From positions 4,579,430 to 4,643,429 of the forward strand of contig JAVGWX010000012.1 in the NCBI GenBank assembly GCA_036924085.1: a stretch of 64,000 bases of DNA, in the 5' to 3' direction. Made by a program: the position numbers and the translations under genes. The notes beneath the pieces were generated by a model. It was not told the DNA's origin, did no database searches, and was given only the letters and a program-made list of their open reading frames with translations. Position 1 is the first letter of the stretch. Every line of letters begins with the position of its first letter. Below, one piece after another: positions 53,011 to 63,660 of the stretch. The stretch comes from Ariolimax columbianus. Taxonomy: Eukaryota; Mollusca; Gastropoda; Stylommatophora; Arionidae.

Positions 53011-53990
53011 TGTTGTTGTAGTAGCAGAAACAACAGTAGTATTTGCAGCGGCCGTAGTTATAGTGGCAGTATTAACAGCAGCAGCAGCAGTAGTGGTAGC
53101 AGTAGTAGTAGCAGCAGCAGTAGAAGAAGGTAGCAGTAGTGGTAGCAGCAGTAGAAGAAGGCAGCAGTAGTAGTAGCAGCAGTAGAAGAAGGCAGCAGTA
53201 GTAGTAGCAGCAGTAGAAGAAGGCAGCAGTAGAAGAAACACCGGCAGCAGTAGTAGTAGCAGCAGTAGTAGTAGCAGCAGTAGTAGTAGCAGCAGTAGTA
53301 GTAGCAGCAGTAGAAGAAGGCAGCAGTAGTAGTAGCAGCAGTAGAAGAAACACCGGCAGCAGTAGTAGTAGCAGCAGTAGAAGAAGGCAGCAGTAGTAGT
53401 AGCAGCAGTAGAAGAAACACCGGCAGCAGTAGTAGTAGCAGCAGTAGAAGAAGGCAGCAGTAGTAGTAGCAGCAGTAGAAGAAACACCGGCAGCAGTAGC
53501 AGTAGCAGCAGTAGAAGAAACACCGGCAGCAGTAGTAGTAGCAGCAGTAGAAGAAGGCAGCAGTAGTAGTAGCAGCAGTAGAAGAAACACCGGCAGCAGT
53601 AGTAGTAGCAGCAGTAGAAGAAACACCGGCAGCAGTAGTGGTAGCAGCAGTAGAAGAAACACCGGCAGCAGTAGTAGCAGCAGCAGTAGAAGAAGGTAGC
53701 AGTAGTGGTAGCAGCAGTAGAAGAAACACCGGCAGCAGTAGCAGTAGCAGCAGTAGAAGAAGGTAGCAGTAGTGGTAGCAGCAGTAGAAGAAACACCGGC
53801 AGCAGTAGCAGTAGCAGCAGTAGAAGAAGGTAGCAGTAGTGGTAGCAGCAGTAGAAGAAACACCGGCAGCAGTAGTAGCAGCAGCAGTAGAAGAAGGTAG
53901 CAGTAGTGGTAGCAGCAGTAGAAGAAACACCGGCAGCAGTAGTAGTAGCAGCAGTAGAAGAAGGCAGCAGTAGTAGTTGTTCAAGAAGAA
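52215..53990. repeat. AGT/AGC trinucleotide tract, 1.8 kb
   Basis: From 52215 to about 53100 it is almost pure (agt)n with scattered agc, ggt and tgt. From 53105 to 53990 it becomes a higher-order repeat built of 'agtagtagtagcagcagtag' blocks alternating with 'aagaaggcagc' or 'aagaaacaccggcagc'. ORFs up to 543 codons (Ser, Val, Thr or Leu runs) result from the triplet period and are not genes. Confidence 0.98.
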
Positions 53991-55022
53991 GAGGAAGAAG
54001 AAGGTTGTAGATGTAACGATCCTTTTATCGCTGCCGTTTCTTGTCAAAACTGAAACGACAAGTGGGTCACAGAACTGACCTCAGTGCGCCCCGGGCGCCC
54101 CATATAGGCACCGTCTCTTGTATTGCTGAAAGTGTCCACGACAGAGCATGAACTCAAATGTTCCAGTTGCGTCTTATAATTTTTCCTTAACCTCATCAGG
54201 TACCCATTTATAGTTGGGTCGACTGGGATCAGCGGTTATACCATGAAAAAAGCCTCGGCATTCCTGTCAAACCAAACGCGATCGGATTTGAACAGGGTAG
54301 TCCTTGGCCACGCGATCCCCGAAACGGTTCTGTATTCAGGACTGTGCATGCCGGTCCCACGTAGACATTTGTTTGTGTGAGATATCTGGAGGAAATAGCG
54401 GTGACATTACATAGTCATATTGATATCAGCTCTGGCTGAATTGTCATGTTCTGTTACGCCGTTTTTGTGCGGGAAATATTCGCGCGTTCTTCTAATCCGA
54501 TTTGCAGCCATTTTTAAAAGAGATAATGCGGATTAGTAGCAAGAATGTGTCGAGGAATAGCTTGCGGGGGAGAGTAGGGTCGGAGCGTTGTCGCTTGAAG
54601 TTTCACGAGATGAATACAGCGGGTCGCAAGAAAAGATTTATGTCAATATTTAAACATTCGCAAAGCACCATTTGAATTCGTCTCAGAACGAAGCATATCC
54701 ATGGTTAAGTCTGACAGTAAGTGTGAAAATGAACACACTAAGTTTAAAGAAAGCACAAGGAATGGACGGCCTGTTTAAGTATAATGTGCGGCTGGAAATA
54801 ATGCAGGTGTTCACTGGAAGCGGTTACAGTTTTTTTCTATGGAATTCTTTTTTTTCCCACCATTCGTTTTATGCGGTCTGCTTTTATCTGGCTTTTAACG
54901 GTTAAAAAAAAAAGTGGCAAAGTTGCCCCAGGCCCAGCTTTCTTTCCTTCTCATTCGGGCGAGGTGGGAAAGTGCTTAATAACAAATCCGTGAACAAATT
55001 TTAGGAGAAGTTGGCTTCTTCT
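53991..55022. other. No recognisable gene
   Basis: Mixed-composition sequence, GC-rich near 54085-54110. 'gtacccatttatagttgggt' near 54200 looks repeat-like but could not be assigned. No domain was recognised in the short ORFs. Confidence 0.5.
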
Positions 55023-55505
55023 TTAACGAGCAAAGTAGTAACAACAGTCGGGGAGAGAGATGTAGCGACAAAAGTCGGAGAGAGAGAAGTAGCGACAAAA
55101 GTCGGAGAGAGAGAAGTAGTAACAACAGTCGGGGAGAGAGAAGTAGCGACAAAAGTCGGAGAGAGAGAAGTAGCGACAACAGTCGGAGAGAGAGATGTAG
55201 CGACAAAAGTCGGAGAGAGAGAAGTAGCGACAAAAGTCGGAGAGAGACAGAAATAGCGACAACAGTCGGAGAGAGAGATGTAGCGACAACAGTGGTCGGA
55301 GAGAAAAGTAGCGACAACAGTCGGAGAGAGAGAAGTAGCGACAACAGTCTGAGGAGAGAAGTAGCGACAACAGTCGGAGAGAGAGAAGTAGCGACAACGG
55401 TCAGAGGAGAGAAGTAGCGACAACAATCACAGAAGAGACATAGCGACAACAGTCATAGAAGAGAAGTAGCGACAACAGTCGGAGAGAGAGAAGTAGCGAC
55501 AATAA
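55023..55505. repeat. Minisatellite, 27-bp unit, about 18 copies
   Basis: 'gtcggagagagagaagtagc' plus 'gacaaca' (or 'gacaaaa') recurs every 27 bp, with a few shortened units. ORFs on both strands are artefacts. Confidence 0.96.
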
Positions 55506-55596
55506 TAACATAATATTTGAAGCACTAGACAAATATGTCCATACACTTGACAACGTAGGAGAATGTAAAGAATGAATCATTCCGGATTCCAATCAT

Positions 55597-55879
55597 GGAC
55601 CACCAATTTATTTTTATTTTTTTTTATTTTTTTATCGCCTTATTTTTCTAATCTCCAAGGCGGTGTGCGTTGTACTGTGGTTTTTATTTTGCGCCTGTCG
55701 GCCCAGTGCATCCGACTTCAGCATGCATTTTCTGTAAGGGTCCGCTTCCTCCTGCATTTTATAAGGGTTTGCTTCCCCGGGGTAACGGCCGGTGCTGTGA
55801 TGGGGATCGAACCCAGCACCTTCCGGTTCTGAGCCGTGCCAATTAACCACTAGGCCACGCCGTCCCCGGACCACCAATT
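55597..55879 (-). mobile_element. tRNA-derived SINE (family T1) with perfect 12-bp target duplication
   Basis: 'ggaccaccaatt' flanks the element at 55597-55608 and 55868-55879. In the minus sense: A-box-like 'tggcctagtggttaa', B box 'gttcgatcc' (55804-55812), 'ccggggaagcaaaccctt', 'gatgcactgggccgacaggc', A-rich tail. Short ORFs inside are read-throughs. Confidence 0.94.
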
Positions 55880-56194
55880 GACGGATGCACCTCGCTGGAA
55901 AACAAAATATGAGTTAGAAGATTCAGACTAGTTTATGTCCTGACATATTGTAGATATGAAATACAGACCTCATCTTGTCTGATCACTTCTATAGACTTTA
56001 CATCTTCTTCAGTTTCCCTTCACGCTGCTCTGGTGTTAGCCATAATCCAACCTTCAAAAACAGAATTCCCGTCTCGTTTACTTGGCCCATTCTCTCCTCA
56101 ATTCAGATTGGCGTCCGGTGACAGTGCTGACGGGATGCTGACGTGAGACCAGAAGACCTCCAAAGCCCTCTCGGTGAGATGTCTGATGTTTTAT

Positions 56195-56345
56195 ATCATC
56201 GTATAATGCATTTATATAATAGTATACTGTTTTTATATCATCGTATAATGCTTTTATATAATAGTATACTGTTTTTATATAATTGTATAATGCGATTATA
56301 ATTATGTTTTTAAATCGTCGTATTCTATATTTATATAATCGCTAA
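56195..56345. repeat. AT-rich tandem repeat
   Basis: 'tttatatcatcgtataatgc' and 'tttatataatagtatactgt' alternate about three times. Confidence 0.8.
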
Positions 56346-56509
56346 CTTGTATTTATATATCCTTTTTAATGGGGGAGTTTGTATAGAATGTACTGCACAA
56401 GAAGAATGCTTGTCTGCGATCGTTCTTGCTGCTATGTCAGGAAATTGTGGATGGGCGTGATCGCATAGGTCAGCATGTTCTAGAAGCTTCTAGAAGATAC
56501 TTGATGGCA

Positions 56510-56585
56510 TTTCTTTGGTAGCCGGTAACAATGCCTCTTCTTACATCCCGAGGTCCACTTGGGACGGTGGACCATACTGAAACAT
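56510..56585 (+). other. Interspersed repeat fragment, shared with 61590-61665
   Basis: 'catttctttggtagc', 'gcctcttcttacatccc' and 'cttgggacggtgga' match 'catttctttggtagc', 'cgctcttcttatacccc' and 'cttgagacggttga' at 61595. It directly precedes the arrays at 56585, as the 8730/57275 fragment directly follows arrays. Confidence 0.5.
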
Positions 56586-56955
56586 ATTGATGGAGACACC
56601 ACTTTATGTCAGTGTTAGGTGAAACATACTGATGGAGACGCCACTTTATGTCAGTGTCAGGTGAAACATACTGATGGAGACGCCACTTTATGTCAGTGTC
56701 AGGTGAAAAATACTGATGGAAACGCCACTTTATGTCAGTGTCAGGTGAAACATACTGATGGAGACGCCACTTTATGCCAGGTGAAACATACTGATGGAGA
56801 CTCCACTTTATATCAGATGAAACATACTGATGGAGATCCCACTTTATGTTTGGTGAAATATACTGATGGAGATCCCCACTTTATGCCAGGTGAAACATAC
56901 TGATGGAGACCCAACTTTATGTCAGGTAAAACATGCTGATGGAGACCCAATTTTA
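56585..56955. repeat. Tandem repeat, 42-bp unit shortening to about 30-33 bp
   Basis: 'gtgaaacatactgatggaga' followed by 'cgccactttatgtcagtgtcag' makes the 42-bp unit. Later units lose 'tcagtgtcag' and are shorter. Confidence 0.94.
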
Positions 56956-57180
56956 TGTCAGTGTAAGGGAAACATGTTGATGAGATCCCATTTTAGTCAG
57001 GGTAAGGGAAACATATTGATGAGATCTCATTTTAGTCAGGGTAAGGGAAACATATTGATGAGATCCCATTTTAGTCAGGGTAAGGGAAACATATTGATGA
57101 GATCCCATTTTAGTCAGGGTAAGGGAAACATATTGATGAGATCCCATTTTAGTCAGGGTAAGGGAAACATATTGATGAAG
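56956..57180. repeat. Minisatellite, 39-bp unit, 6 copies
   Basis: 'agtcagggtaagggaaacat' plus 'attgatgagatcccatttt' recurs every 39 bp. It shares 'aacat.ttgatg' with the preceding array, so both are one lineage. Confidence 0.95.
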
Positions 57181-57274
57181 ACTTCGACCTCAAGTTCTCG
57201 TTTGTGCTAATGAATACATGCTCAGTCACAACATTCTGACCAACAAATTGGGGACCGATACTTTAATCCCCATT

Positions 57275-57400
57275 TTGATAGACCAACTGTGGAATCTCGC
57301 ATTGCACTACAGTCAGGAGGACCATGGTCCGATTACTCAATTATTTGTGAGATGTAATAAGAGCCACTGTAACCCGCCACCTAAGAAACGTCACTAAGAT
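57275..57400 (+). other. Interspersed repeat fragment, shared with 8730-8850
   Basis: 'cattgcactacagtcaggag' and 'gagccactgtaaccc' match 8752-8822 in the same order. It follows the 39-bp array by about 100 bp. Confidence 0.5.
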
Positions 57401-57415
57401 CACGAATTGCTGCAA

Positions 57416-57740
57416 CAAACAACAACAGTTTAAACTTAATGCAGTAATCAAATCGGGTGGGAAAATGGCGATGTGGAGGTAACCAGGAAACAAACAACAG
57501 CAGTATAAACGTAATGCAGTAATCAAATCGGGTGGGAAAATGGAGATGTGGAGGTAACCAGGAAACAAACAACAGCAGTATAAACTTAATGCAGTAATCA
57601 AATCGGGTGGGAAAATGGAGATGTGGAGGTAACCAGGAAACAAACAACAGCAATGTAAACTTAATGCAGTAATCAAATCGGGTGGGAAAATGGAGATGTG
57701 GAGGTAACCAGGAAACAAACAACAGCAGTATAAACTTAAT
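57416..57740. repeat. Minisatellite, 75-bp unit, about 4 copies (continues at 57900)
   Basis: 'gcagtaatcaaatcgggtgg' onward to 'cagtataaacttaat' recurs at 57441, 57516, 57591 and 57666. A diverged further unit lies at 57900-57965, beyond a LINE fragment. Confidence 0.96.
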
Positions 57741-57899
57741 ATGATTCTTCTTTACAGCTTCTGCTATCCATCTTTTGCCTGGTCAGCCCTTGGCTTTCTA
57801 CCCATTGTATCTGTATAACATTGTTTTCTGAGGGATAATATCTGGTGTTTGACGTGTCACGTGTTTAAACCACTTGGTTTGCTGTCTCCTGATGAGGTC
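57741..57899 (-). pseudogene. LINE RT C-terminal fragment inserted in the 75-bp array
   Basis: Minus strand: 'WFKHVTRQTPDIIPQ'-like and 'LYRYNG', 'PGKRWIAEAVK' correspond to the '(W)F.HV.R' tail of LINE polymerases. The 3' side has 'aagaagaatc'. 'taaacttaat' occurs at both edges (57731-57740, 57900-57909), which is either a 10-bp target duplication or the array's own unit. Confidence 0.65.
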
Positions 57900-57965
57900 T
57901 AAACTTAATTCAGTAATCAAACCGGAAGAAAAAGTGAAGGTGAGGTGGTAACTAGGCAACAAAAA
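57900..57965. repeat. Diverged last unit of the 75-bp array
   Basis: 'taaacttaattcagtaatca' and 'gtggtaactaggcaaca' match the 75-bp unit with many changes. Confidence 0.75.
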
Positions 57966-58838
57966 GCATCAGGAAGGAAAACAGACCCAGCAAAAATAAA
58001 TGGAGGCTGCGGCGACCTGTAAGGTTAAAAAGACATAATAACATTTAACAGGTGCGGTTTAGTTGTTACCTAGACACAACATAACAAAAGTGTCAGCAGA
58101 CGCCTTCCTGACAACTACCGACAACACGCATCATTAGCTGCGTTAGCTGAGAGAAGTTATTAAATGTTCAAGTCTGGAAACTGTCAACAAAGCCTGGGGG
58201 TGGGGGCTAGAATAGGGGGGCTGGTGGAAACCTAGCCGAGACACAGAATAGGCAACACTCAAAAGTCAAACTAACATCGCGCCATCAACCCGACCAACCA
58301 AAGGCAGGTCCAATAGATTAGGACCGTTTTCTCGTATGTCAGCCTGGTCGGGTCCTCTCCTCGCGAGACTACAATGTGCTATTCTTGTCTCTCTAGTTTC
58401 GTGGACATTGTTCATTATTTATATAGCGTCCCGACCAGGGACGTTGACAATATTGTAAGAACGGTCCAATTCCTTTGTTTGCTGCCACCATTGAGGACTC
58501 TGCATTCCGTAGTCCAGTAGTAACTAAGAAACAAAGAAGGTTCAAACGAAGTTTTGCATGAAAGCAGAGGCAGACGCCTTTTATTCACACAGGACACACC
58601 ACAAAAGGGTAAAAGAAAACACCGGTTTAAGCTAAACGATATCACTTACTTGCTTAACTCTCATTTTCTTGGAGTAAAGGTTTTGCTTAACGTCTTTATT
58701 CACCAAAACAATTCATCAAAGTTTACGATAGAAGCGGTAGGGGTAAATAGAGGGATGTATTGTGCAGTAGCAAAAAAAGTCGTCACTTTTACGAGGGAAA
58801 TAGATGTGGTTATTTGAGGGATAAATTGTTTACTTAGG
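57966..58838. other. No recognisable gene
   Basis: Mixed unique sequence. ORFs at 58554-58817 (+) and 58415-58645 (-) have no known domain and no coding support. Confidence 0.5.
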
Positions 58839-59142
58839 AAGGTCACGGTTATAAGAATGTACTGGAACACCTGAGAAGGGCACAGTGATCATTGCCTGTA
58901 CACCGACAATGACTAACCCGGATCATGTCAAACGTTCATTCTGCGAAGAGCCAGACTTCCTCATCTTGTCGGTTCTGAAGTCAGGGTAGCTCGTTATCCT
59001 TGGGGACTTTAATGCCAGAGTTGGGACCTACCATAGGTCCTGGCAGTTGTGGGGATACAGGGCAAGGGTAAGAGCAGCATCAATGGACCACTACTGCTGA
59101 GCCTCTGTGCCACTCACGACCTGTCCATCACCAACATCATGT
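58839..59142 (+). pseudogene. LINE endonuclease, 5' part (split by 15-bp array)
   Basis: In shifting frames: 'YTPTMTNPDHVKRSFCEEPD', 'LVILGDFNARVGTYHRSWQL', 'LLLSLCATHDLSITNIMF'. This is the core of a LINE apurinic-type endonuclease (catalytic 'GDFNARVG'). It continues beyond the array at 60070. Confidence 0.85.
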
Positions 59143-60070
59143 TTATACTGTCCACTCAGGATATCTCCACTCACGATCTCTCCACTCACGATCTCTCCAC
59201 TCACGATCTCTCCACTCAGGATATCTCCACTCACGATCTCTCCACTCAGGATATCTCCACTCACGATCTCTCCACTCACGATCTCTCCACTCAGGATATC
59301 TCCACTCACGATCTCTCCACTCGGGATATCTCCACTCACGATCTCTCCACTCACGATCTCTCCACTCAGGATATCTCCACTCACGATCTCTCCACTCACG
59401 ATCTCTCCACTCAGGATATCTCCACTCACGATCTCTCCACTCAGGATATCTCCACTCACGATATCTCCACTCACGATCTCTCCACTCACGATCTCTCCAC
59501 TCACGATATCTCCACTCACGATATCTCCACTCACGATCTCTCCACTCACGATCTCTCCACTCACGATATCTCCACTCACGATCTCTCCACTCACGATCTC
59601 TCCACTCGCGATATCTCCACTCACGATCTCTCCACTCACGATATCTCCACTCACGATATCTCCACTCACGATCTCTCCACTCACGATCTCTCCACTCACG
59701 ATCTCTCCACTCACGATCTGTCCACTCACGATCTCTCCACTCACGATATCTCCACTCAGGATATTTCCACTCACGATCTCTCCACTCACGATCTGTCCAC
59801 TCACGATCTCTCCACTCACGATCTCTCCACTCACGATATCTCCACTCACGATATCTCCACTCACGATCTCTCCACTCACGATCTCTCCACTCACGATCTC
59901 TCCACTCACGATATCTCCACTCAGGATATTTCCACTCACGATCTCTCCACTCACGATCTGTCCACTCACGATCTCTCCACTCACAATCTCTCCACTCACG
60001 ATATCTCCACTCACGATATCTCCACTCACGATCTCTCCACTCACGATCTCTCCACTCGCGATATCTCCAT
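59143..60070. repeat. Minisatellite, 15-bp unit, about 62 copies, inside LINE endonuclease
   Basis: 'tctccactcacgatc' and 'tctccactcaggata' recur for 0.93 kb. The unit resembles the LINE sequence at the right edge, 'ctgcccactcacacc' (60090), so it was probably amplified from the element itself. ORFs of 317-360 codons are artefacts of the 15-bp period. Confidence 0.97.
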
Positions 60071-61080
60071 CACAAAACCATGTTTCGACTGCCCACTCAC
60101 ACCAAGAGTTGTGGATGCATCACCGCTCTAGTCAGTAGTATTTTACTCGGCATGTCCTCATAAGGAGGTACAGACGAGGTATGAGTGACAAAGACCGTAT
60201 CGTACACATTGCTGGACAGACCACAGGCACATGTGTCAACGTTTAACGTCTACATAGAGCCCAAGTGACGACATTACGGTCGGAAAGCTGTGAGAGAACT
60301 TGATATCTCCAAACTGCCAAGTCATGAAAGGTTTTTCTATAGTTCTGGACAGAAGCCTAACGGATACACAGTTCTGTATGAAGGGGAAGATGAATGGGCC
60401 TCTCTGAAGGATGCTGATTACTCCCTCCCTTCTCAGCAATTGGGTCATGCGGCTCGCAGGAACCTCGACTGTAAGACACTGCTGGATGAAAAAAATCGTC
60501 TGTTAAGACTTCATCAAGACGATCCCTCCTCCTCTTCCAAAAAGTCAGCCTTCGCTAATATTTACTGGACTGTCCAGAACCAGCTTAGGGATGTGTCTGA
60601 TAACTGGCTCAGCATAAGGGCCTATGAATTCCAGCGATATGAGAACACAGATGACTCGAAGCGGTTTTAGGATGCCTGGATGTAGTCCTTGGTCACATTA
60701 CTAATCTCGCGTGCTTAATGTTGGTAGCACAGCATTGCTGATTGACAAAGTCCATATTCTGGAGCGCTGGGCAGAGCACTGTTATTTTAAACTGTCACCA
60801 TTAGCGAACTAGTCATAACACGCATGTCTGTGGTTGCTATCAACGAAAGGCTCGCTAATGTGCCTCTTTCATTCAATTTGAGAGGCAGGAACTGAACGAC
60901 ACCGCTCTTGTCCACGTGTACAAGCACAAGGACAATCGCCAATCGTGCACTAGACATATGGAATATCTCTTCTGTCAATCGCTAGAAAAAAATCTGGCTC
61001 AGGTCTTGCTCAACCGCTTAACAACTCAGCTCGAGTAGGGGCTACGCCCTGACGGTACCAGGATGGCCTTCCAACGGTGA
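60071..61080 (+). pseudogene. LINE endonuclease 3' part to RT N-terminus
   Basis: After the array: 'SITKPCFDCPLTPRVVDA', the expected continuation, then 'WTDHR' (end of endonuclease). Linker ORF 60290-60670: 'AVRELDISKLPSHERF', 'LLDEKNRLLRLHQDDPSSSS', 'KKSAFANIYWTVQNQLRDVS'. Further on 'DKVHILERWAEHCY', then RT start 'NDTALVHVYKHKDNRQSC' and 'LAQVLLNRLTTQLE'. Typical of a widespread invertebrate LINE. Many frameshifts; palm domain absent beyond 61080. Confidence 0.88.
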
Positions 61081-61084
61081 CCAC

Positions 61085-61280
61085 TATCCCTCTGCGACGT
61101 TACATCCATGGCGACCGCGATCCATTGGCCAGACTACACCCACGGCGACCGCTATCCATTGGCCAGACTACACCAACCTTGATCGATATCCATTGGCCCG
61201 ACTACACCCACGGCGACCGCTATCCATTGGCCAGACCACACCCACGGCGCCGCTATCCATTGGCCAGACCACTCTAGTTA
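61085..61280. repeat. Tandem repeat, 34-bp unit, about 5-6 copies
   Basis: 'ggcgaccgctatccattggc' plus 'cagactacacccac' recurs every 34 bp. It begins exactly where the LINE RT stops being recognisable. Confidence 0.92.
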
Positions 61281-61282
61281 CT

Positions 61283-61372
61283 AGTGCAGCCTGTTTTCGG
61301 GGTCGCCTCTTAAACGTGGAATAGGGTCTTGGTCAGCTATGGTTCGCTGACCCTGATGCAAGCTGTACTTAT
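61283..61372 (-). mobile_element. SINE-like family S fragment
   Basis: 'gtgcagcctgttttcggggt', 'aatagggtcttggtcagcta' and 'tggttcgctgaccctgatgc' match family S copies (12851, 39693). It is followed by a (ctt)-rich stretch to about 61460. Confidence 0.6.
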
Positions 61373-61589
61373 ATCTTCTTCTTTTAAAAAATCTTTTTTC
61401 TTCTTCGTATCTTCTTCTTATCTTCTTCTTATCTTCTTCTTCTTCCTTTCTTCTACGACGATCGCCTATCATACGCCGATTCCTCTTCCATTGTTCCTTC
61501 GTATGTTTGTTTTGTTGGCATTGACTCCGAACTTTTTTCTTTTCTTCTTGTACTTGATGAAAACTACTTGTGATGAGTTTACTCTTGAC

Positions 61590-61760
61590 AACATTTCTTT
61601 GGTAGCAGATTACATCCGCTCTTCTTATACCCCAGACGTACTTGAGACGGTTGACCAGAGTTCAGCTGGATGTAGTGCAAAAGTGAGGCATCTCAATAAG
61701 ACCACTACTACGGGAATTACAGCATTGATCCCCACTTCGTTGGTTGGACTGTTATAAGTG
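61590..61760 (+). other. Interspersed repeat fragment, shared with 56510-56585
   Basis: Shares 'catttctttggtagc' and the following ~70 bp with 56510. Here no tandem array follows; instead about 100 bp of unique sequence leads to 'tgatccccacttcgttgg', which loosely resembles 57260-57290. Confidence 0.45.
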
Positions 61761-62974
61761 GAGCCTTGATCAGTATGGTTCAGCTGACTTTGATTAGTCT
61801 TCACACTGACTTTTTTTTCACACGGGATTTCCATTTAAGCACCTTTCTGTTTCAAATGTTAGGAACTGCATGGTGGTGTGTTCTATTCACCCTGACTTGC
61901 TTTCCTTAATCTTTATAAATAACCACATTTCGAGGGCCTCTATTTTGTTTTCCAACTGTCACAATACAGTTTATCGTTCAGCGGAATTGGTGATGGGCAT
62001 GCTGTCAATCTGCTCCTCTCATGGAGTCGTCAGATTTGAAGCACATATTGTGTGTCTTCTTCTCCTGTCCCCAAGTGAAGCACATCAGCTGACCCTATTA
62101 TAGGAAGCATGTATCATACAGTTGTGCTTTATGTAGCAACTCGTGTGTTGCCCGTGGGATTGCACGCATGTAGCACTGTGGAACACTATGTTACATTCGC
62201 TTCCAGGCCACGTCGGAAGCCTGATTCTGTTTTAGCGTTGAGGAAAAAAAAGTTTCCTTTTACCGCAAATGTGTGAAATTAAATAGTTCATTGCACGTAA
62301 CAGGTTACCTTTTAAGAAGAAAGAAAAAAGATTATCTGGCGCATGTTTAAAAGGTAATGCCTTTGGGCCATTGAAAATCGGGAAGCCCTTTCAAGACGGT
62401 CCCGTCCAACAAATATGCCATAGGCCCATAGCGACTAGTTTGACACGCCCAACTGAGTGCTAGATTTAGTAAATACTCCTGGAATGTTTTTGTTTGAACT
62501 CTCAGTGGCTGCTGCTCGCGCCACCTGCGAACAATCAGGTCTAGATAAACAGCAGTTCCAAGTATGTAATTGCATTGCCCAACATTCAGCCATAATGATC
62601 CCCACACCTGCGGAGTGGGCGCTGGCTAAGGTCCCAATGCTGTAACCGGTGTTCAACTTTTGAAAACACTCCAAGTTAAAAGGTCTGAAAAATTATTTGC
62701 ACAATAAATTGAATGCATCAAAAGGATATGCGCTGCACAATTAAACAATCGAGAGGATTTTTCTGAAGGAAAAGAAATTTCTGCGTGATAAGTTTGTGTA
62801 CTTGTCTGTACTATTATATTTTTCTATATATACTTCATTTTTAGTTTTTAACATGGGCATTTAAGATACGTTAAAGAAACGTGCTAATGTCGTGTGTTAC
62901 GATTGGTTTCTAGTATACTTTAGCTCGTGTAGATACCATAGAAGAACGAATAGGGCCACTGTGACCTCACAAGC
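61761..62974. other. No recognisable gene
   Basis: AT-rich sequence with short ORFs of no known domain. Confidence 0.5.
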
Positions 62975-63330
62975 AGTCCGTTGTTGGTGTTGTTGAGAAT
63001 GCCCACAATGAGTAAGTTTACTATTTTGTAAGCCCTGTAAAACACGTTTAGTGGTGGGCTGCCGTAATTTTCCTCACATCCCGAGCGTGCTGGTGAAGCT
63101 GGACCTCTACCCGGTTGTACTATACTTCACCTGCAACTCCAGAGATCACGTCGATCTCGCACCTCGTTAGCCAGAATGCCAAGAAGAACAGTCTGTTTCT
63201 AGGGAGGACTGTGAGGAAGTCGAGGTGAGGGTCTTAATCAGTATATTTTGCCTGACCCCGATTTACATGTCTGGTTAGGATGGTTTGGCTGACAGACGTT
63301 AGTCTTCCTCCCCCAAGCAGACCGTTAAAA
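62975..63330 (+). mobile_element. Interspersed element with internal 37-bp unit, copy 3 (unexpanded)
   Basis: 'gttgttgagaatgcccacaa', 'tgagtaagtttac', 'taattttcctcacatcc', 'gccaagaagaacag', 'gaagtcgaggtgagggtc', a single diverged 37-bp unit ('ttttgcctgaccccgattta'), then 'agacgttagtcttcctcccc'. It shows that the array in copies 1 and 2 is an internal part of the element and that expansion is optional. Confidence 0.82.
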
Positions 63331-63384
63331 TGTGACTATAGAAGACTGTCTTTGGGGTGAAACAATTGTAACTCTGGGATCTCA

Positions 63385-63660
63385 CTCTCTCTCTTCTTAC
63401 TTCACTCTGTTTCATTTTACTCTGTCCTACAATCACACTCTCGCACAACTTGCACACGCGCCCTCATGGTGAGGCTCTTCCATTACACTTTGGTTGGGCT
63501 GCCTTCTGAGGGCGCACAAACCTAGCATAGGTACATATAGACGCACCACATACATCCAAGCACTGGTTTATGCGTCTTAGTATCGCCCAGTTGACTACGG
63601 TCTAGAGTGAAATAGGCGCGCCTCCGCCAGTAGAAACTAGTGAGACAAACACACACAATT
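63385..63660 (-). mobile_element. Dispersed ~275-bp repeat, second copy
   Basis: Inverted match to 22610-22885: 'cacaaacctagcataggtac', 'ccaagcactggtttatgcgt', 'ggcgcgcc', 'tccgccagtagaaactagtg'. Both copies retain a 'tctctctctt'/'aagagagaga' stretch at the same end. Confidence 0.8.

Noticed and set aside
52165..54047. ORFs up to 543 codons rich in Thr, Leu, Ser or Val
   Set aside because: Triplet repeat (agt/agc) read in each frame. No domain, and low-complexity throughout.
58554..58817. 87-codon ORF as a small host gene
   Set aside because: No recognisable domain, no splice or repeat context, and overlapped by an equally long minus ORF. Chance is as likely.
59049..60138. ORFs of 317-360 codons on both strands
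   Set aside because: 15-bp minisatellite. Only the flanks are coding-derived, and they are LINE endonuclease.
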